Shown one piece after another: positions 42,628 through 59,071 of a stretch of DNA of 64,000 bases (positions are counted from its first letter, which is position 1; each line of letters opens with the position of its first letter). The translations under genes were made by a program, and so were the position numbers. Source of the DNA: Chrysomallon squamiferum (Eukaryota; Mollusca; Gastropoda; Neomphalida; Peltospiridae). Where the stretch lies: positions 12,367,083 through 12,431,082 of the forward strand of contig CM022670.1 of NCBI GenBank assembly GCA_012295275.1. Direction: 5' to 3'. The notes beneath the pieces were generated by a model, which was given only the letters and a program-made list of their open reading frames with translations, was not told the DNA's origin and did no database searches.

Positions 42628-43131
42628 GTAAGTAAAAACTTTTGTCTGACTTTTAATTGTCGATAATGAACTGCTGTTCACGTTTAGGTATAAATCTATG
42701 TCGTGAATTTACTACCTTGTAACCAACATCATTTTATATTGACGGAGCTATTGATCAAAGTTTTTATTTTGCATATTAATATGTACATTTATATATGTCC
42801 TTACGTAAGAGTAAGTACGTACGTACGTATGTATGTGTATCTATGTTTGTGTATGTGTGTGTGTATGTATGTATGTATGTATATGTATGTATGTAAATAT
42901 GTATGTATGTATTTAGTTACATATGTTTCATGTCTGTTTTATTTTTTCTTTGTCGCTTGAAAATATATTAAAATAAACAAGCAAGGAAAAAACAAATAAA
43001 TAAAAGAAATAAATAAAATAATAAATTTAATCAATAATGTATACTTGTTTTTCAGTATTAAATATTTTACTAAATAATGCTTGTATTAGATTTTTAATTA
43101 ATTAATCATTGTTATTTAGATGATGATGATG

Positions 43132-43212
<81 letters not shown>

Positions 43213-43851
43213 ATAATTATTGACTATCACCATCACTAGGAAATTATTAATATTTAATTATTACAGCATGTAACAGATATGTATGTGTATATTGATAATA
43301 ATGAATAGTGATGATGATGATAAGTGATAAGAATTTAAGAAACAGTGAAACAGTAAGTGTAAATATATCTAAGGGAAACATACAAAGGAAAATTGAGAAA
43401 AAATGTTTGAGTGAGATTTGGAAGAAGAAGAAAATTGAAGAAGGATAAAAAGAAGATGAAGAAAAAAGAAGATGAAGAAAAAAGAAGAAGAAGAGAGAGG
43501 GTAGACAGAGAGAGAGGAACAGATAGAGGGAGTAAGAAAGAGAGAGTAAGAGATAGAGAGAGAGAGAGAGACAGAGGCAAAGATAATGAGAGAAAATGTG
43601 AGAAATAGAATGATGATAGCAATATCTCTTTACATCCATACACTAATTAAAATGATCAAAGAAATACGAATATCAATTATGCCAGATCAGTTGCAAGTAA
43701 TATAGTTATCTACTCGTACCAAAGAGATAAAAAAAAGACATTTATTATATTTTAATCAGTGTCTTATGAGTTCAACACAACTGTTTGAACCTTACAAAAA
43801 TAAAACTCTAAACTTGTACGAACAGAGATACAAATTATTAAAGAGACACAA

Positions 43852-43941
<90 letters not shown>

Positions 43942-44693
43942 AAGCATGAATTAAAGATATATGTCTAGAAGACTTGAACGCATCTAAATATAACTGTGTC
44001 CCACATAGTGTATTCTCGAGAGTAGGTCATGTCTCTAATACAAGTGTTAAATAGCTGTGGGCAACAAACCAGCTATTAACTTATCTTAGAATACAACGAG
44101 CACACACATTTAAAATTCTAACAGGTGATTTGTATTTGTCATCAGCTGATGTTTTCACCGTCGGGAGAATTCCCTTTGGCTTTTAAAATTAAGCCATAAT
44201 CTCATACAGTCTTTCTGTACGTTATTTGTACATAGTTTGTACATATTTCTTGTTTAGTTGTTTCTTTGTTTATTTCTTTTGTTTATTGTTGTTATATCTG
44301 TTGGGGAAGGGGATGGTTTCTTTCTATCTTTCCTGTCTGTGTTCTTTCTTTCACTATTTGATTCCCCAGCTTTTCTACACTTTTTATTATCATTTCATTG
44401 CTCAGTCAATTAAATTTTTAAAAATGCTTTTGGTCCTTTTTTTTAAAATTTCTATTAATTTTTATCGATCTCTTATTTTTTTCGGGGGTTCTTTTAATAT
44501 TCGATCTTTGTTTTCTTTTATCTTTTATTCAGTTTTATCTCTGCCTGTCTGTCTGTCTGTCTATCTGTCTGTCTATCTATCTATCTATCTATCTGTTTAT
44601 CTCTTTGTCTATCTATATATTATCTGTTTGTTTGTCTGTCTGTGCTATCGTAACTTTATTTATTTCTTTTGCTCGTTACTGATTTCCAAGCAG

Positions 44694-44771
<78 letters not shown>

Positions 44772-45916
44772 TGTTATACGCGGACATTCGTAATTTTAAT
44801 TGTCATTAGGCTTCATCAAAATATATTTATTAATTTTCACAGACCGTACTTATTCAATAAAAACTGCTTAATAACTTTATAATTAAAACATAAAAGCTTC
44901 GCTTACGATCAGACAGACAGCGAGAGAGAGAGAGAAAAAAAAAGCTTATAGTTGTGATAAAATATTTACTTTCCACTTATTTCAAACTACCATGTTTCTT
45001 TCTTCGCTGTGTTCAGCTTCGCTGTCGAAATAGGAAAAATTAATATCAATAGCATCTCGCTATTCCATTCTTCTTAATTAAACACTGGGCGAGCTGCAAA
45101 TGTGGATATTAAAACGAATTACTTTAAACGCACATTTCTATTCAAATCTCCAGGGATTTCTTAACAAATACGGAATAAAAGATCTCTAATGGATGCCGTG
45201 TGTTCGACTGAAGCAAAACGTTTTTTTGGGCTTTGATAGAAGATAATGAATTTAAAAAAATACATCAAGTGTCGAATATCAACATGTAGTCCGAATGAGG
45301 AATTTGGCGCCGAGGTTGAGGGAAATCTGGCTTTTCTAAGTGGAATACGGAATAGTTGGTGTTGTTCATCTAGATAAACATGGATCTTTACATGTCAGTA
45401 TATCTCCTCAATGTAATGATACCTGCATATTTTGCAGTGAATCTTTTAAACGAAAACGTTTTTGTCATGACTCAAACTGAGCGTTTGTCGTCAAAATATT
45501 TTACTGTAGCCAAATATTTGGCAGCTCGTAAAAGATTATTATTACTTTCTGTTCCTTATCCGCCAAATAAGTGGACTTTCTAATTTCTTTACATGTTTGC
45601 TTCAAATAAAGAGTCAGCTATTTTATTTTTTGTCTGTAGAATACGACTGGTAAAGTGCAACAAAGAAGTGAAAAAATAAAATATAGAAAGTCATTGTAGA
45701 ATTTTGAACCTGAAATACTGCAATTTTCATATTAAGTTAAAAAAACAGGATTTATTAACTAAAAGTGAAATATTTGATTTAGCGACTAATAAAACTAAGA
45801 CATGCAAATCCTGTTTTGGCTAAAAGTTCTTTTTATGATAATAACATGAAATACGAAACTGTTACGAAAAAGGATTTTTCATTTACATTTTGAATAAATT
45901 GCAAAGCATATCCATT

Positions 45917-45978
<62 letters not shown>

Positions 45979-48900
45979 ACAGTTTTTGTTGTTGTTTTTT
46001 TTTTTTTGTTATTTTTTTTAGTATATTTTTATTCATTATTATTATTATTATTATTATAATTTTTATTGAAATTATGAGTTTGAATGTTCTGTGTACTTAA
46101 CAGAAATAGATAAATCCAGTCTGACTCGTACAGACAGACAGACAGACACACAGACAGACTGACATTCACAAACATATAAAAGGACAGATGATAGACAGAA
46201 TATAAGCACACAGACAAACACACGTAATGGTAAACTGACAGAGCGACAAAAAGACAAATATTGCAAGTTAATAAAAAAAAAAATATAAGTGCAGTATTAC
46301 ATCATTCAACACTCAAACACAAAATCTCCTTGCAGTACATTTTTCTCACAACGTATTAATCGGTCTAACGCGCAGACCGGAACTGAAAGAAGAACTGTCT
46401 GAAAACGTTAAATAAATATTTAATAAAGTGAATAAACTCATGCAGGCGCAGTTTCCGAAGAATAAATATTCAGCGGGCATTTCTCGTGTTTACTCGGAGG
46501 ACGTTGGTGTCGCACACGGCAATTACTGATATCAAAGATTAATGGCCCCACCGACTTGATTGAAATGTTAAGTCAACAAAACCTCGCCACTCTCAAAACC
46601 ATTACCCGTCGGTTTCCATCTCTGTGATGTTTAGCGAAAACAGTAAACACAGATTTGACATAAAAACACGATCAACTGATTGCCTATAAAAGTCAAGATG
46701 CGACCGATATCTGAAGCTGCTTCATGCTCAAACATCTGCGCTCGTGTGTATGAACATGCACCAGTAGACACACATAGACAGACTTTCACACACACTTACC
46801 AACCAGCAGAATTAGATCGTTCAGACTTATTTCCAGTCAAAAAGAACGTAATGTACCAAGACCTTTAATACACTGAATGTAAAGCATCTCTGGAAAAAAA
46901 AACGTTGGGCAATGGATGCACCGTTGGGGATTGCTCCTGCAGCGTATCTATCAACACCTCAACAAATCCTCCTGAAGTAGCTAAAAACTGGCCTTCAGCT
47001 ATCGCATAAAAAAGTCAGACAAGACCTGTAATGACACATAAGCTACTTTGCTGCTTTAGTCGTAGCTTGATACCCAGTGATAACAATTCATTTATCAGAA
47101 CTAAAACCTTTAACAGACACTAATGGGTTGCTACTTGACATCGACTAACTCCTCTCAGCTGGCTACTTTTTATAATGATTAAAAACAGAATATCATTTCA
47201 CTCGTACTCGAGAGATATTTTTTCACCACCGTTTGTTTTGAAACAGCCATCTTCGTTTATGTATTATACTCCTAAATAATTTTCTAAATCAAATTATCTT
47301 TCAATACAAGTTACCAGATATCTGCCTGCTTGTTTATTTATATCTGTCTTTCAGTCTTTCGATCTGTTTGTTTATCTATCTATATCTATCTATATGTATA
47401 TCTGTCTATCTGTCTATATATGCATATCTATATGTCTGTCTATCTATATATCTATCTGTGCGTCTATCTATGTCTGTCTACCTATATATATTATATACAT
47501 GCATATACAGACACATTTTAATCTTCATCTGTTTCTGATTAATTTCTTCCTGTTCATTGATGTTTACATTTGTCTTTCTTCCGCATGTTTACTTAGATCT
47601 ATCATTGTAACCATATTTCTGTTTCATCTTTCCATCTACAGATGTTCAAAGTAAACTTTATTTCAATGTATTTTAATAGGTATTATCTTGGACAAATCTG
47701 CTGACGACGTCAAGCTAGCGATAGAGAAAGCTATTGAACACAACAACAGAAACACCTCCGACTCTAGGATATTTCTTAATGCCACCTACAGCTTTGTCAA
47801 CATGGCTGACAGCTTCAAACTGAGTGAAGCCAGTAAGTATTTATGTCTTACATACATACCCACATACAGACACACACATAAACACTTACAATACACATAC
47901 AAACACACACATACCCACACAGTGTAAACTCTCTCAGTATCGAATTATTATTATTTATTTTTTTAATCTTTTATTATCTAAAACAAAACGTTGGTTCCGA
48001 CTGTTTGAACATGTAGTAATTTGTATGTGTATTTCGAATCTCGAGACTGAAAAATATACGGGTATCTCGGATGTCATATGTGTCCTGAATACTTTGTATA
48101 TATTCTAAACATTTTCCTCGAAGTTGATGAACACTTCTTGGTAAGAATATCATAAAAAAAAAAAATAAAAAAAAAAAAAAAATATAAAAAAATAAAAAAT
48201 TACAGTTTTTTTATTCTCGACTTTCTTCACAGTCATTGTAGACCAATGTCTAACATTCAGCTACGTTGTGTTTTAAATAACAACATGAACAATCCGTTTT
48301 AATTGTTACAACAGTGTTAATTAACTGACCGGTTTTGTCAAATGGAAATAATTTAGTTCACTTAATAGTGGTGACTCCGAAACCCTGCCTGTCACCACAA
48401 GCCGAAAAGATTATATATATATATATATATTTTTTTTTCTTCTATCTCTCTATCGGTTAGATCCAGTCTGTTATCCCTTTATATCCGCCACTATCATCCA
48501 TATACATAATATATAGCACATGATCTAATAATTAGTCTTTAATTCACCAGTACAGTGGATTGACAAGGCAGCCAACCAAGCTTTTATAAAAGAAATTCTT
48601 AACGACTGTGTTTAAATATTTAAATATATAAAATAAAATACCTCTTTTTCCAATCTTTTCTTCTATACGTCAATTCTAAAAATCTTTTTTTTACTGAAAC
48701 TGTCGAATTCAGATTAGGTTTCTGGTTAATACAACATGCATGGCTTCCCGCAAGCTTCTAAACAAGAACATAAAAATAATGTTTTGTCAACGTTAATATT
48801 TTTTTCATTCTTCATTACAAAATAGAAAAGTTAATTTGCATACTCTGTGAAGAAATCTAATGACAAACACATGCAACTGTTCTATATTTTTTTTTTTTTT

Positions 48901-49883
48901 TCCTTGTCAAGATACCATGTCGCTTTTCAAAACATACGAACAAAACATTAGTGGATTTTGAAAAAGGTTTTTTTGAGTATTATAAATAAATCCATGCGTG
49001 AAATGTAGAATACGTTTTGAAAAGGTAATGCAATATTTTGATAATTCTGAACTGTTTTTTCTTACATGTATGAACTGTAGAATCAATTTAGAAAAAAAAA
49101 ATAGCTATTTTTTGCTGATTTTTACTGCATTTTAATTGGTTTAACATTGAGCTCTCAAGGAGGAATAACTAACTACTCTCTAACCTGGTTTTGTTATAGA
49201 TGTTATGAGAAAATGTTTCCAAATAGCTCCCAGAAGGTTTTTTCCTCTTTTTTTTTTTTTTTTTTTTTAAATTGTTGTATACTGTAAATTTTATATAAGC
49301 TAAATTTAAAAAATAATTTCAATTTTTAATAATAAATTTTTTCACAAACTGCCTTTTGGTGCTATTCTAATTGTTCCCTGGTGATTTCAGCCGTTTTTGC
49401 TAACAGTTATATGACATACATTGAAATATATATAACTACGCCAGTTGTAAAAACAAACTACAGATCTTGGAAGTAAATATTTAATAAAGTGTATGTGTGT
49501 GTTTCATGTGAATATACATAATTACGCGTATGTGTGTGTTTGTGTGTACTTTTTATAAAATCGTTTTAATATATATATATATGGTGTAGCTGATTACTGT
49601 CTTAAAATCTCAGCTCTCTTTTGCTAGTTTTTCGAGCTGCATAGAGCTATTCGATCATAATAAATTGTTTTCAAAATTGTCTTTTAAAATATAAACCAGC
49701 AAGTAAACACTAAGAAGTAAGTTTTAACAATAAAGTTGTAACAAGTAATTTATCGAAATAAATACAGCTCTGTCCCAAAGAGCTAGATTTTTTTTAAATG
49801 TAGGCATTTATCTGCATCATATCTTGCCATAACGTACAGTGACTACCGAATAAACGTAATATACATGTGTGCATTTATCTGTT

Positions 49884-49934
<51 letters not shown>

Positions 49935-52701
49935 TTGTATGTATGTATGTATGTATGTATATGTACAGTAATATTCATTGCAATGTGGTTGTTACAACTG
50001 TTTTGGTAGTTTAGACAACCGATTTATTTTCTGAAAGATCTCTTTTTGGTAACTAATTTGTTACAGTTTTCAGATTTTTTTCTAAACTACTCAGTGTTTT
50101 TAAAAGATCTTTACGTAATTGGTAGACGAACATTATTGTCATTGCTAACTGAAAATGTAGGAAGCTTCTTCTTCTTCTTTTTTAATCCTTTCACAAGTGT
50201 TATTAAAACTGACTGTTTGATTGCTCCCCGATGTTTTAGTATCATTACATTAGTTGTTACAAATATTAATCCACAGCATGTACGCTAGAAGTAATGCAAA
50301 TGTTTGGTGGATTAAAAAAAATACTGTTTTCAGTGATACATGGTGATATAATAGTTTATACTTGGTCAGTCTTAACTGATTGTCCCCAAATGGTTCAATA
50401 ACATCTCAACAGTTGTTAGACGTATTAAAGAATGTCATGTAACAAAACTATATTTTTTTAAAAAGCTACATGGTGATGTAACGTTTTACAGATAGTCATA
50501 TATTAAATTGATTGCTGAGACGTTTTAAAAATATCATGTAACAAAAAAAAACGTTTAGTGTGATAAAAGATACATGATGATGGTAAGTTTTAACTGATTG
50601 CGCTCAGATTATTTAGACGTATTAAAGATTAGCACCTAACAAGAAATATAGAGTTTTAAATATTACATTGTGAGTAGTATCTTACCGATTGTTAGAGTTT
50701 AACTGATTATCGTCAAATGTTCATAGATGTTAGGCATATGAAACAGTGCCATTTAAGACAAAATATATATTATTTCAAATAACAATTGATGATGTAACGT
50801 ATTACAATTGGTCAGTCTTAATTGACTGCAGTCAGATTGTTGATGTTAGGCATATGAAACAGTGCCATTTAAGACAAAATATATATTATTTCAAATAACA
50901 GTTGATGATGTAACGTATTACAATTGGTCAGTCTTAATTGACTGCAGTCAGATTGTTCATGTCTGATTTAATATCACCCCTGTAGTTTTTAGACGTGTTA
51001 AAGAATGACATGTAACAAACATATACATTGTTTTAATAGATACGTGATGACGTAATAAGTTACAGACTGTGAGAGTTTAAATGAATTACTGTCAGATGGT
51101 TCGTAGGTGTTAGACGTATTTAAAAGAATGCCATGTAACAACAAATATACTGTTTTAAATAATACATTGTGAGTAATAGGTTAGACCTATTAAACAGTGT
51201 CTTGCTACGAAGGATAAACATATTACTTTACAAAATACACGGTGATGTAATATGTAACAAACGGGTCACTGTCATCACCACTAAACTTTGTCATATGGCA
51301 GTATGGTGAAAAAAAAAAGGTTTTAAATAATATATTCTTCTGTGAAGTGTTAGAGTTGTTCACATTTTTGGTCTCTCAGTATTATTACATATTTGTTACA
51401 TGCATTAAGCAATATAATTCAAGAAGAAAGAAAAGAAATCATGATGAAAAAAAGCATGCTGTTTTGAATGAAACGTAACAACCTTGTGTGTTACAGTTTG
51501 TTAAAAATTGTTAATTGATTCTTATCAGATATATTTTAATATCATTACATAAATGCATTTGAAAGGTAACTAAAGAAAACAAGTGGTCAAAAATATAGTG
51601 TTTTGAATTTTAAGGAATTGTTTTGCGTTATGCAATTGTAAATGATACAAAATAACATAGTGCGTTATGATTCGTCTAATTATTGATTGAAGATGCTGAA
51701 ATATTTCAAACTCCTTACATAACAGTTTGATTTATTAAATAATATACCAGAAACAAATAATTATAAAAAACTGATTTCAACAAAATTACGTAACACTTTG
51801 ATTTATCAAAAAAAAAAAAAAAAAAAGAAAGAAAGAAACAGTAATAATAAAAATGTTTCGTTCAACGTCATTATGTGAATGTTTTTGTTGCTGATGTTCA
51901 TGTACTTTTACGTTTTTTGCTTTTGTTCAATACATTTCTTTTATTATTATAGGTTTATTTTTTTTATTTTACTTTTTTTTTTGTTTTTAAAATTTTATCG
52001 ATTAGATGTTTCATTTCTTCTATTAACCTAACAACATAAAATCAAAGATTGCGATCCATAAAAAAAAAAAAAAAAAAAAAAGAAATTAAAAAAAGCGAAA
52101 CCAAGCATTCGACACGTGACACTTTAAATCACGTTAAACTAGTTCGTCGAATGTCTCAGAACCTATTTTCTCACTTCAGACATCGCGAGTGTCGACACTG
52201 CGAGTAGCCATGCATACCAAACGCACATTCTGTTCAGACCGCTGCGGTGCTGAAAAGCAAAGAAGCAATTCTGTGGGAGATAAAAGCAATAATTGTGATT
52301 ACTCATCTACAAAAATTACCTCCCAGACTACTGAATAGTAACTGTCGACAAACAATTCACCCTGCAGGCTCTGCCTTGTGTTCGGAAACGTTATTACTGA
52401 AAAGCCACTAATGCTGATATTAAGATTTCTGTGTTGTTTCTAAACAGAAGTGTGAATGTTTGCAGAAGTTAGCCGCATACGTTTAGCAGATAATAGACAA
52501 AATCGCTTTGATGAAAAAGACTAATTCTAAACGCCGCCATATCTGTTCATAAATTACTGCATTAGATTTATATTTTCTTCATGGTTGGCTATATTCCCTT
52601 CCTTGTTACTACTGAAAAGAAAAAAAAGGAATTGACGTTCGTTTATAAAATATTTAAATATTTAAAACAAAGAAAAACATTATTGGACAAAATATTTTCT
52701 C

Positions 52702-52740
<39 letters not shown>

Positions 52741-54824
52741 TAATAATAAGATAATAAATAAATAAATAAATAAATAAATAATATTTAAAATAAAATTTTT
52801 GATCGAAGTCAGTAATGTTTTCCCACATTACCATCAAATTCAATTAATAATTTTATTAGCAAACAACATTCAGGTTTGCATTCCTAACATTACTGTCTAA
52901 AACGATATTAATGTAATTACGGTTTCAAATATGAACATTATTGTTTAAAATGATATTAAATTAATTTGATAACTTGCCTGCATTTAGTCGAAGGATCTGG
53001 CACGTCACGGTTAATAAAACAGTTATTTATCATAACTTTATGTTTTAATAGATCATATTCGATAACTGAACATGTGCCAAATATTTAATGCTTCATTCAT
53101 TCAAGTGTTGATGTACCCAAAATGAAATGATTTATATTTCTATATTTGTTTTATATGTTGTGTGTGTGTATGTGTGTGCATGTGTTTGTAGGTGTATATG
53201 TGTATTACAGTTTGTGTATATGTATATATGTATTTGTGTGCATGTGTGAGTGTGTGTGTATATGTGTGTGTGAATGTGGGTGTGTGCGTAAATATGCATT
53301 GAAAACTGACAATTTTAGGAATCATGAGAAAATAAAGAAATAAAAAAGGAAGCATCTTTAGCTGACTAACAAAGTATTGATTTAGACATGAATGGATATG
53401 AAGCCAAGACAAATTACAAATCGTTGTAATGGTAGCTCAATTTTTTTATTGCTCATTTTCCGTCATGGCAGCTTGAGCGATCTGTGATAATAAATAATAA
53501 ATTTGTCATAGTAATGGGGTTGCTTTGGTTCCTCGCTGTCCTTTGAAAACGTGGAACATCGAACTAACATTTCCAAAGTTTTGAAAAGAAAGAGAAATAT
53601 TTAATCGAAATGTCTGGCTCCAAACGTCTGATGGAAGTAAAGGACAATTATACTGAAATATGGCTTCAAACGTAAATGAAGATTTTAAAAAATAATTACT
53701 CAAATTATTTCCTTACATTTTTTTTTTTTTTTTTTACCCGTTCGTTAGACGGGTTATGGTTAGTTAGTTATTAAGTTTCTCTGTAATTCGAAGTAATTAG
53801 GAGATGGGTGCAGATTTATCAAGCGTGAATCGTCGCCGTTCGTTACAAACATCAAAGCGCTAGCCGATGTAGGTTGGAACCGTGATGACGTGAAAGTAAA
53901 GCTCTTGCTATGTCGTCATTTCCTTTGTAGATAAGAATACTATCTGCTGGGCAATTATTAACTGGAATTTTCAGGATGTGACTAGATGATAAAGCGTTTT
54001 CATGAGACATGGTATCAGTCTCTTTATGTCTAAGCACTTGAAGATTTCCCTTCCTACTCGCCTCTGCGCACATTTTTTCATAAATAAAATAGTATATATT
54101 TTCAGTCAGTTGGGAGACACAGATTTCCCTGTCATAGCTTTATCCAAAAAAAAATATATATTAAGAAATCAAAGAGAAAAAAAACCATAATTATCTTTAA
54201 CGTATAATAATTATTAATATTAAAATCATTGTTCATATATTGATTTTACGATAAGAAAGAAAGGAGAAAAAAAATATTTTATATAAAGTCCTTTTCATAA
54301 ACAACAGATGAATAAGAAAACAAAATCATGTTAAAATGAAAACTGCATAAAAAATATCTCTTTGCTTATACAACATCATCCACTAAATAACAAAACTCCT
54401 AACAGAAGTCTGAAATTAAATCTTTCCATTTCTCTAGCAAATTAAATTTTCACTGATTTCTTTTTTATTTTTTTCTTTTTTTTAATTTATTTTATTTATT
54501 TTATTTTATTCGTATTTTTAATTTTTTATTTATTTTTTATTTTTTTTATTTTTTGGTCTCTTCTCAAACTGTATTACGTCAGAGCAGGCTGATAGAAAAT
54601 GTTTTAAAATTACATATTGCGCTAGAAAAATAAACCACGAAACCAGCAACGAAAAACATTAAAAATAGATAGATGAATGGATGGACAGACACAGAGTGGA
54701 ACAATTAAATCAGTGGGAAAATAAATAAATGCTTCAGTCAGCAAGAAATACATTACAAACATGAATAGTGGTTAAAAACGAAACGAAATAAAAAAAATAA
54801 ATTAAAATAAAATAAAATTAAATA

Positions 54825-54865
<41 letters not shown>

Positions 54866-56299
54866 AATAAATAAAAACGAATAAATAAAAAATAAAAAAT
54901 AAAATAATAATAAAACAAAATGAAATAAAATATCTTGATAAAATGCTTTGCCACATGCAAAGATGATACTATATAGATGATACCACTACGTTATTCAATT
55001 GTGCTTATCTAGTTTAATTACGTATTCCATTTTTGTAGCAATTGTCTCTGTGGAATTTCTCCCACTCAAAGTTAATGCTGGAAATGTTCGTGGATTCTGC
55101 TCTGTATCGCTAGGGAATTTTTAGTAGAGTATTTAAAACAAGTAGATATCAATTCTACCAAACTCGTTGGCGAATTGATTAAGAAGTGGTCTTATGAAAG
55201 GTAGAAACGGATCGTATCTCGTATCTGCAGGGACGTACAGCTAACCGGGGAAGTATAAACCCATTATAACTTCTCTTCTGTATGTCTAATCTAAACATAC
55301 TCATATACTGTCTCTTCTAAATGACTAATCTAAACATACTCATATACTGTCTCTTCTAAATGACTAATCTAAACATACTAATACACAATCTCTTCTAAAT
55401 AACCTATCTAAATATAGTAATATACCGTCTCTTCTAAATGACTAATCTAAATATAGTAATTGACCGCCTCTTCTAAATGACTAATCTAAATGTAGTAATA
55501 TACCGTCTCTTCTAAATGACTTATCTAAATATACTAATATACCGTCTCTTCTAAATGACTAATCTAAACATACTAATACACTATGGTGTTTGTCATACCA
55601 GTAGTTGTAACAATAATAATAGTAGTAATAGTATTAAAGGCGGTAGATGTTACTACTGTAATGGTGATTATGTTGACTGGTTTATATAAACACTAATTCT
55701 GACTTATGTTTCTTCATTCTTTCGAGGGTGTTTTTTTTTTTTTTTTTTTTTGAGCTGCTGTAGAGCAAATCCCAGCTGAGTTTAAAAACATATAAAACAT
55801 GGAGGTGATGGAGAAGAAAACGAAATTGCTCAAGTGAAAAATTCTTTGCCAGTTTATTTAATTTCTAATTCTGTTGGGTAAACAAACGAAAATAATGATG
55901 TATTCTGCTGCTAATGGGTTGTCGATGTTGCCTTGACGTAACTGTTTAGAATGTAGGTTTCAAAGTTCGCTGATTTAATAATAAATTAAAGTACAGAATC
56001 TGACTCACAACTTTAATAATAATAAAAAAAAAAAAGACGGAGTTTTTTTAAATTTGTTTATTTAATTTTTTTTTTAAAGTAAGTCATGTCGAATTAGGGT
56101 ATTCTTAATGTTTAGATTGTATGTTCAACAGAAATTTAAATATTTATTTGCTTTGAAAATTAAACTTATAAAGGATTGTCACGTTTAACTATGTTCTGTA
56201 CAGTAAGTGATAATAATATATGGAAATGTAAGTCAGTGGGAATTATTAATAATTTTGTCTTTGATTAAAAAATACAGTTATCATCATCATCATTGTTAT

Positions 56300-56342
<43 letters not shown>

Positions 56343-56931
56343 GCTTCTACTAATATTGCTATTAATTTTATAAACTTTTCTTTACAGTATGTTCCCAGCT
56401 GGACATTGGAGTATTTGTTCTGTTCGGGGGAAGCAACTCTTTCTCATACAACACCATCCAATCATACAGTCAGGCTCTGCACGTGCCATACGTCATATAT
56501 TCAACGAGTCGGAATGCTCCAGCAGATGGCTACACTTTCGACATCACAATCAGTCCGTCCTATATCGAAGCAATAATAGATATCGTCAAATTCTTCAGTT
56601 GGAGAAAAGTATATTATTTATTTGATTCGGATGATGGTAAGTAGTTCATTATTTATCCCTACAGTCTTATCTGTTTTATAAAGCTACTGAGCATGCGTAA
56701 CTTTATGACGTCATGTGTTCTGTGGTTGTTGTTTTTTTTTTTTTAACGTTTAAATACAGACAGGCACAGACCCAACAAAAACACAAACACACATACAGCA
56801 GTTCGTAGTAATAGACTAATAGACAAAATACTGACAGAAATCAAGTGATAATAATTAAATGCCAATCAAATGTCATTCTGCAGATACAAAATAACGGATC
56901 TCATTTTTCCAGAACTTTCATAAGGACGATG

Positions 56932-57004
<73 letters not shown>

Positions 57005-57637
57005 AGACACAGATACAGACACACACACACATATATGATTTTTCAAGCAGTCCGTTTTGTATGACGCCTGCACTTTTAGCGTTAAATTATTTTTGCAATT
57101 TAATAATGGTTGCAGCAGTGATGGATCGTTTCTAGAAAAGTAAACTACTTCTGACATTTATTTACATCAAAATTTCATTCTTCATCATCACTTGCTACTC
57201 TGTCGATCTGTAATGTGAAATAATGTTTTTATTCATTTGTCCTTCAGTTCGAATTTTATTTTGTTCCATATATACGCTGGTGTATATTTCATGTTCTTTA
57301 ACGTGTGTGTGTGAGAGTTTGTTTGGGTGTGTGTGTGTGTGTTTGTTTGTGTGTGTGTGTGTGTGTGTGTGTGCGAACGCGCGTGCAAAGGAAAGTGAAT
57401 TAAAATGGAATTTTGCGACTTTTTCTAAATTATGAAACACCCAAAATAATAATATTTTTTTGTTATTTATCTTTTCATTAATGGGTATTCATTAATTTTT
57501 ATTTATTTATTTATTATTTATTGTTGGTAATTGTTATTCTATTTTTTTTTTTTTTTTTGCTGTTGTTGTTATTGCTGATAAAAGAGCCATAAAATGTAAA
57601 ACCATTTGCACATAGAACTCAATGCTATTATCAACAA

Positions 57638-57685
<48 letters not shown>

Positions 57686-58987
57686 TACTACTATTGTTGT
57701 TATTATTGTTATTCCACAGGGTTATGGCAGCTACAACAGCTGTATGATGCCTTTCGCGATCCATCTTTTAATCTTGTTGTGGACGCACGACGCCTACGTA
57801 CGCTCGAACGGTCTCATGAAATACTTCGTAGACTGGACCGAGCAGACCTCAGTGATAAAAAGAGGATAATAGTGTCCTTATCAAACGTCAACGCTTACCA
57901 GATTTTCTTAAATCAGGTGCGTTTTCATTATTATTATTATTATCAGTAGGTCCATAACCGAAAATACCTGGAACCGAAAGTGTTTCCGTATTTTATATTT
58001 GTCTTTATCTTTGGCTATTTAATAACAATATTGTTGATGAACGCGTAGAAAATTTGTTCATTTACAAAATATATTTTTTTTAATATTAGAAATTAGAAAA
58101 CATATTTTTTGCACCTGCTACAGTTAGATAATATTTCTTGCATTGAGGGAAAAGTAATGTTTTGTTATTACGTTATTTGAAAAGAGTTAATTACGAAACA
58201 GGTAATAAAATGGCGGAAAACATCTGCATTAAAACTTTCTTAAATGAATGTAATTCAAAAGCTTATTTCACGGAGATTCTATAGCCTTGAAAAATAGTTA
58301 ATTTTGTTTAAAGTTTTTTTTTTTTTTTTTTTTATGAAACGTAAATGATGTAATGGAAATTAAATGTGATATTTGAGTAGTAATTCATTAACTGTTAATA
58401 CTTTAACGACTGTGTGCTGTTTATTGAACACACAACCATCGGTGGGTTTGTTCACAGGTAGAGATTTATGACTAGTTCTAAATTTCAATTAGATTAAGAA
58501 ACAATAAAATGAGGTGTTGTGTTAAGAAATCGGGATGACAATGTTTATAACTTAAAATTATTTTCATCATATATTTTTATTTTATATTTTATATTTTATT
58601 ATTTTATTATTGTTATTATTATCTTCTTTTTTTTTTCTGGTGTGTGCTTAGGATGTTTGACAAATATTTTCCACATCAAAAATGAAAAAAATAAAAGGAC
58701 AAAAATAAAAATAAAAATAAATAAATATATAAATTAAAAAAATAATAAATAAAAAGACTTTAACATAATTTTATATAAACCTTATCAGCCTGAATCCATT
58801 CTTCTGTTTGTTCATTCGTCTGTGTATGTTATCACAATATATAGGTAATAGAACCATAGACACAAATTGAAACATAACATCTTCAGACAGAGGCATGTAT
58901 TTGTGTATGTGTGTATATGTGTGTCTGAGTATATATATGTATGTAAGCATCTATCTATCTATCTGGTTATCTATATATCTATCTATT

Positions 58988-59071
<84 letters not shown>

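Larger units (their letters stand above)
47833..56387. other. Gene C intron 2 (8.6 kb)
   Basis: (TG)n/(GTAT)n 49888..49960; a degenerate satellite-like array (50040..51650); (AAT)n and (AAAT)n 52707..52778; TTTTA/TTTAT 54463..54556; an A-rich run 54786..54920; a 39-bp minisatellite (55270..55585); T-run 55732..55751; (TAC)n 56300..56343. No further exon recognised. Confidence 0.7.

Noticed and set aside
44226-44882. 218-codon open frame, longest in the window
   Set aside because: Composed of T-rich, TCTG/TCTA and (TG)n repeats; no family resemblance and no splice context.
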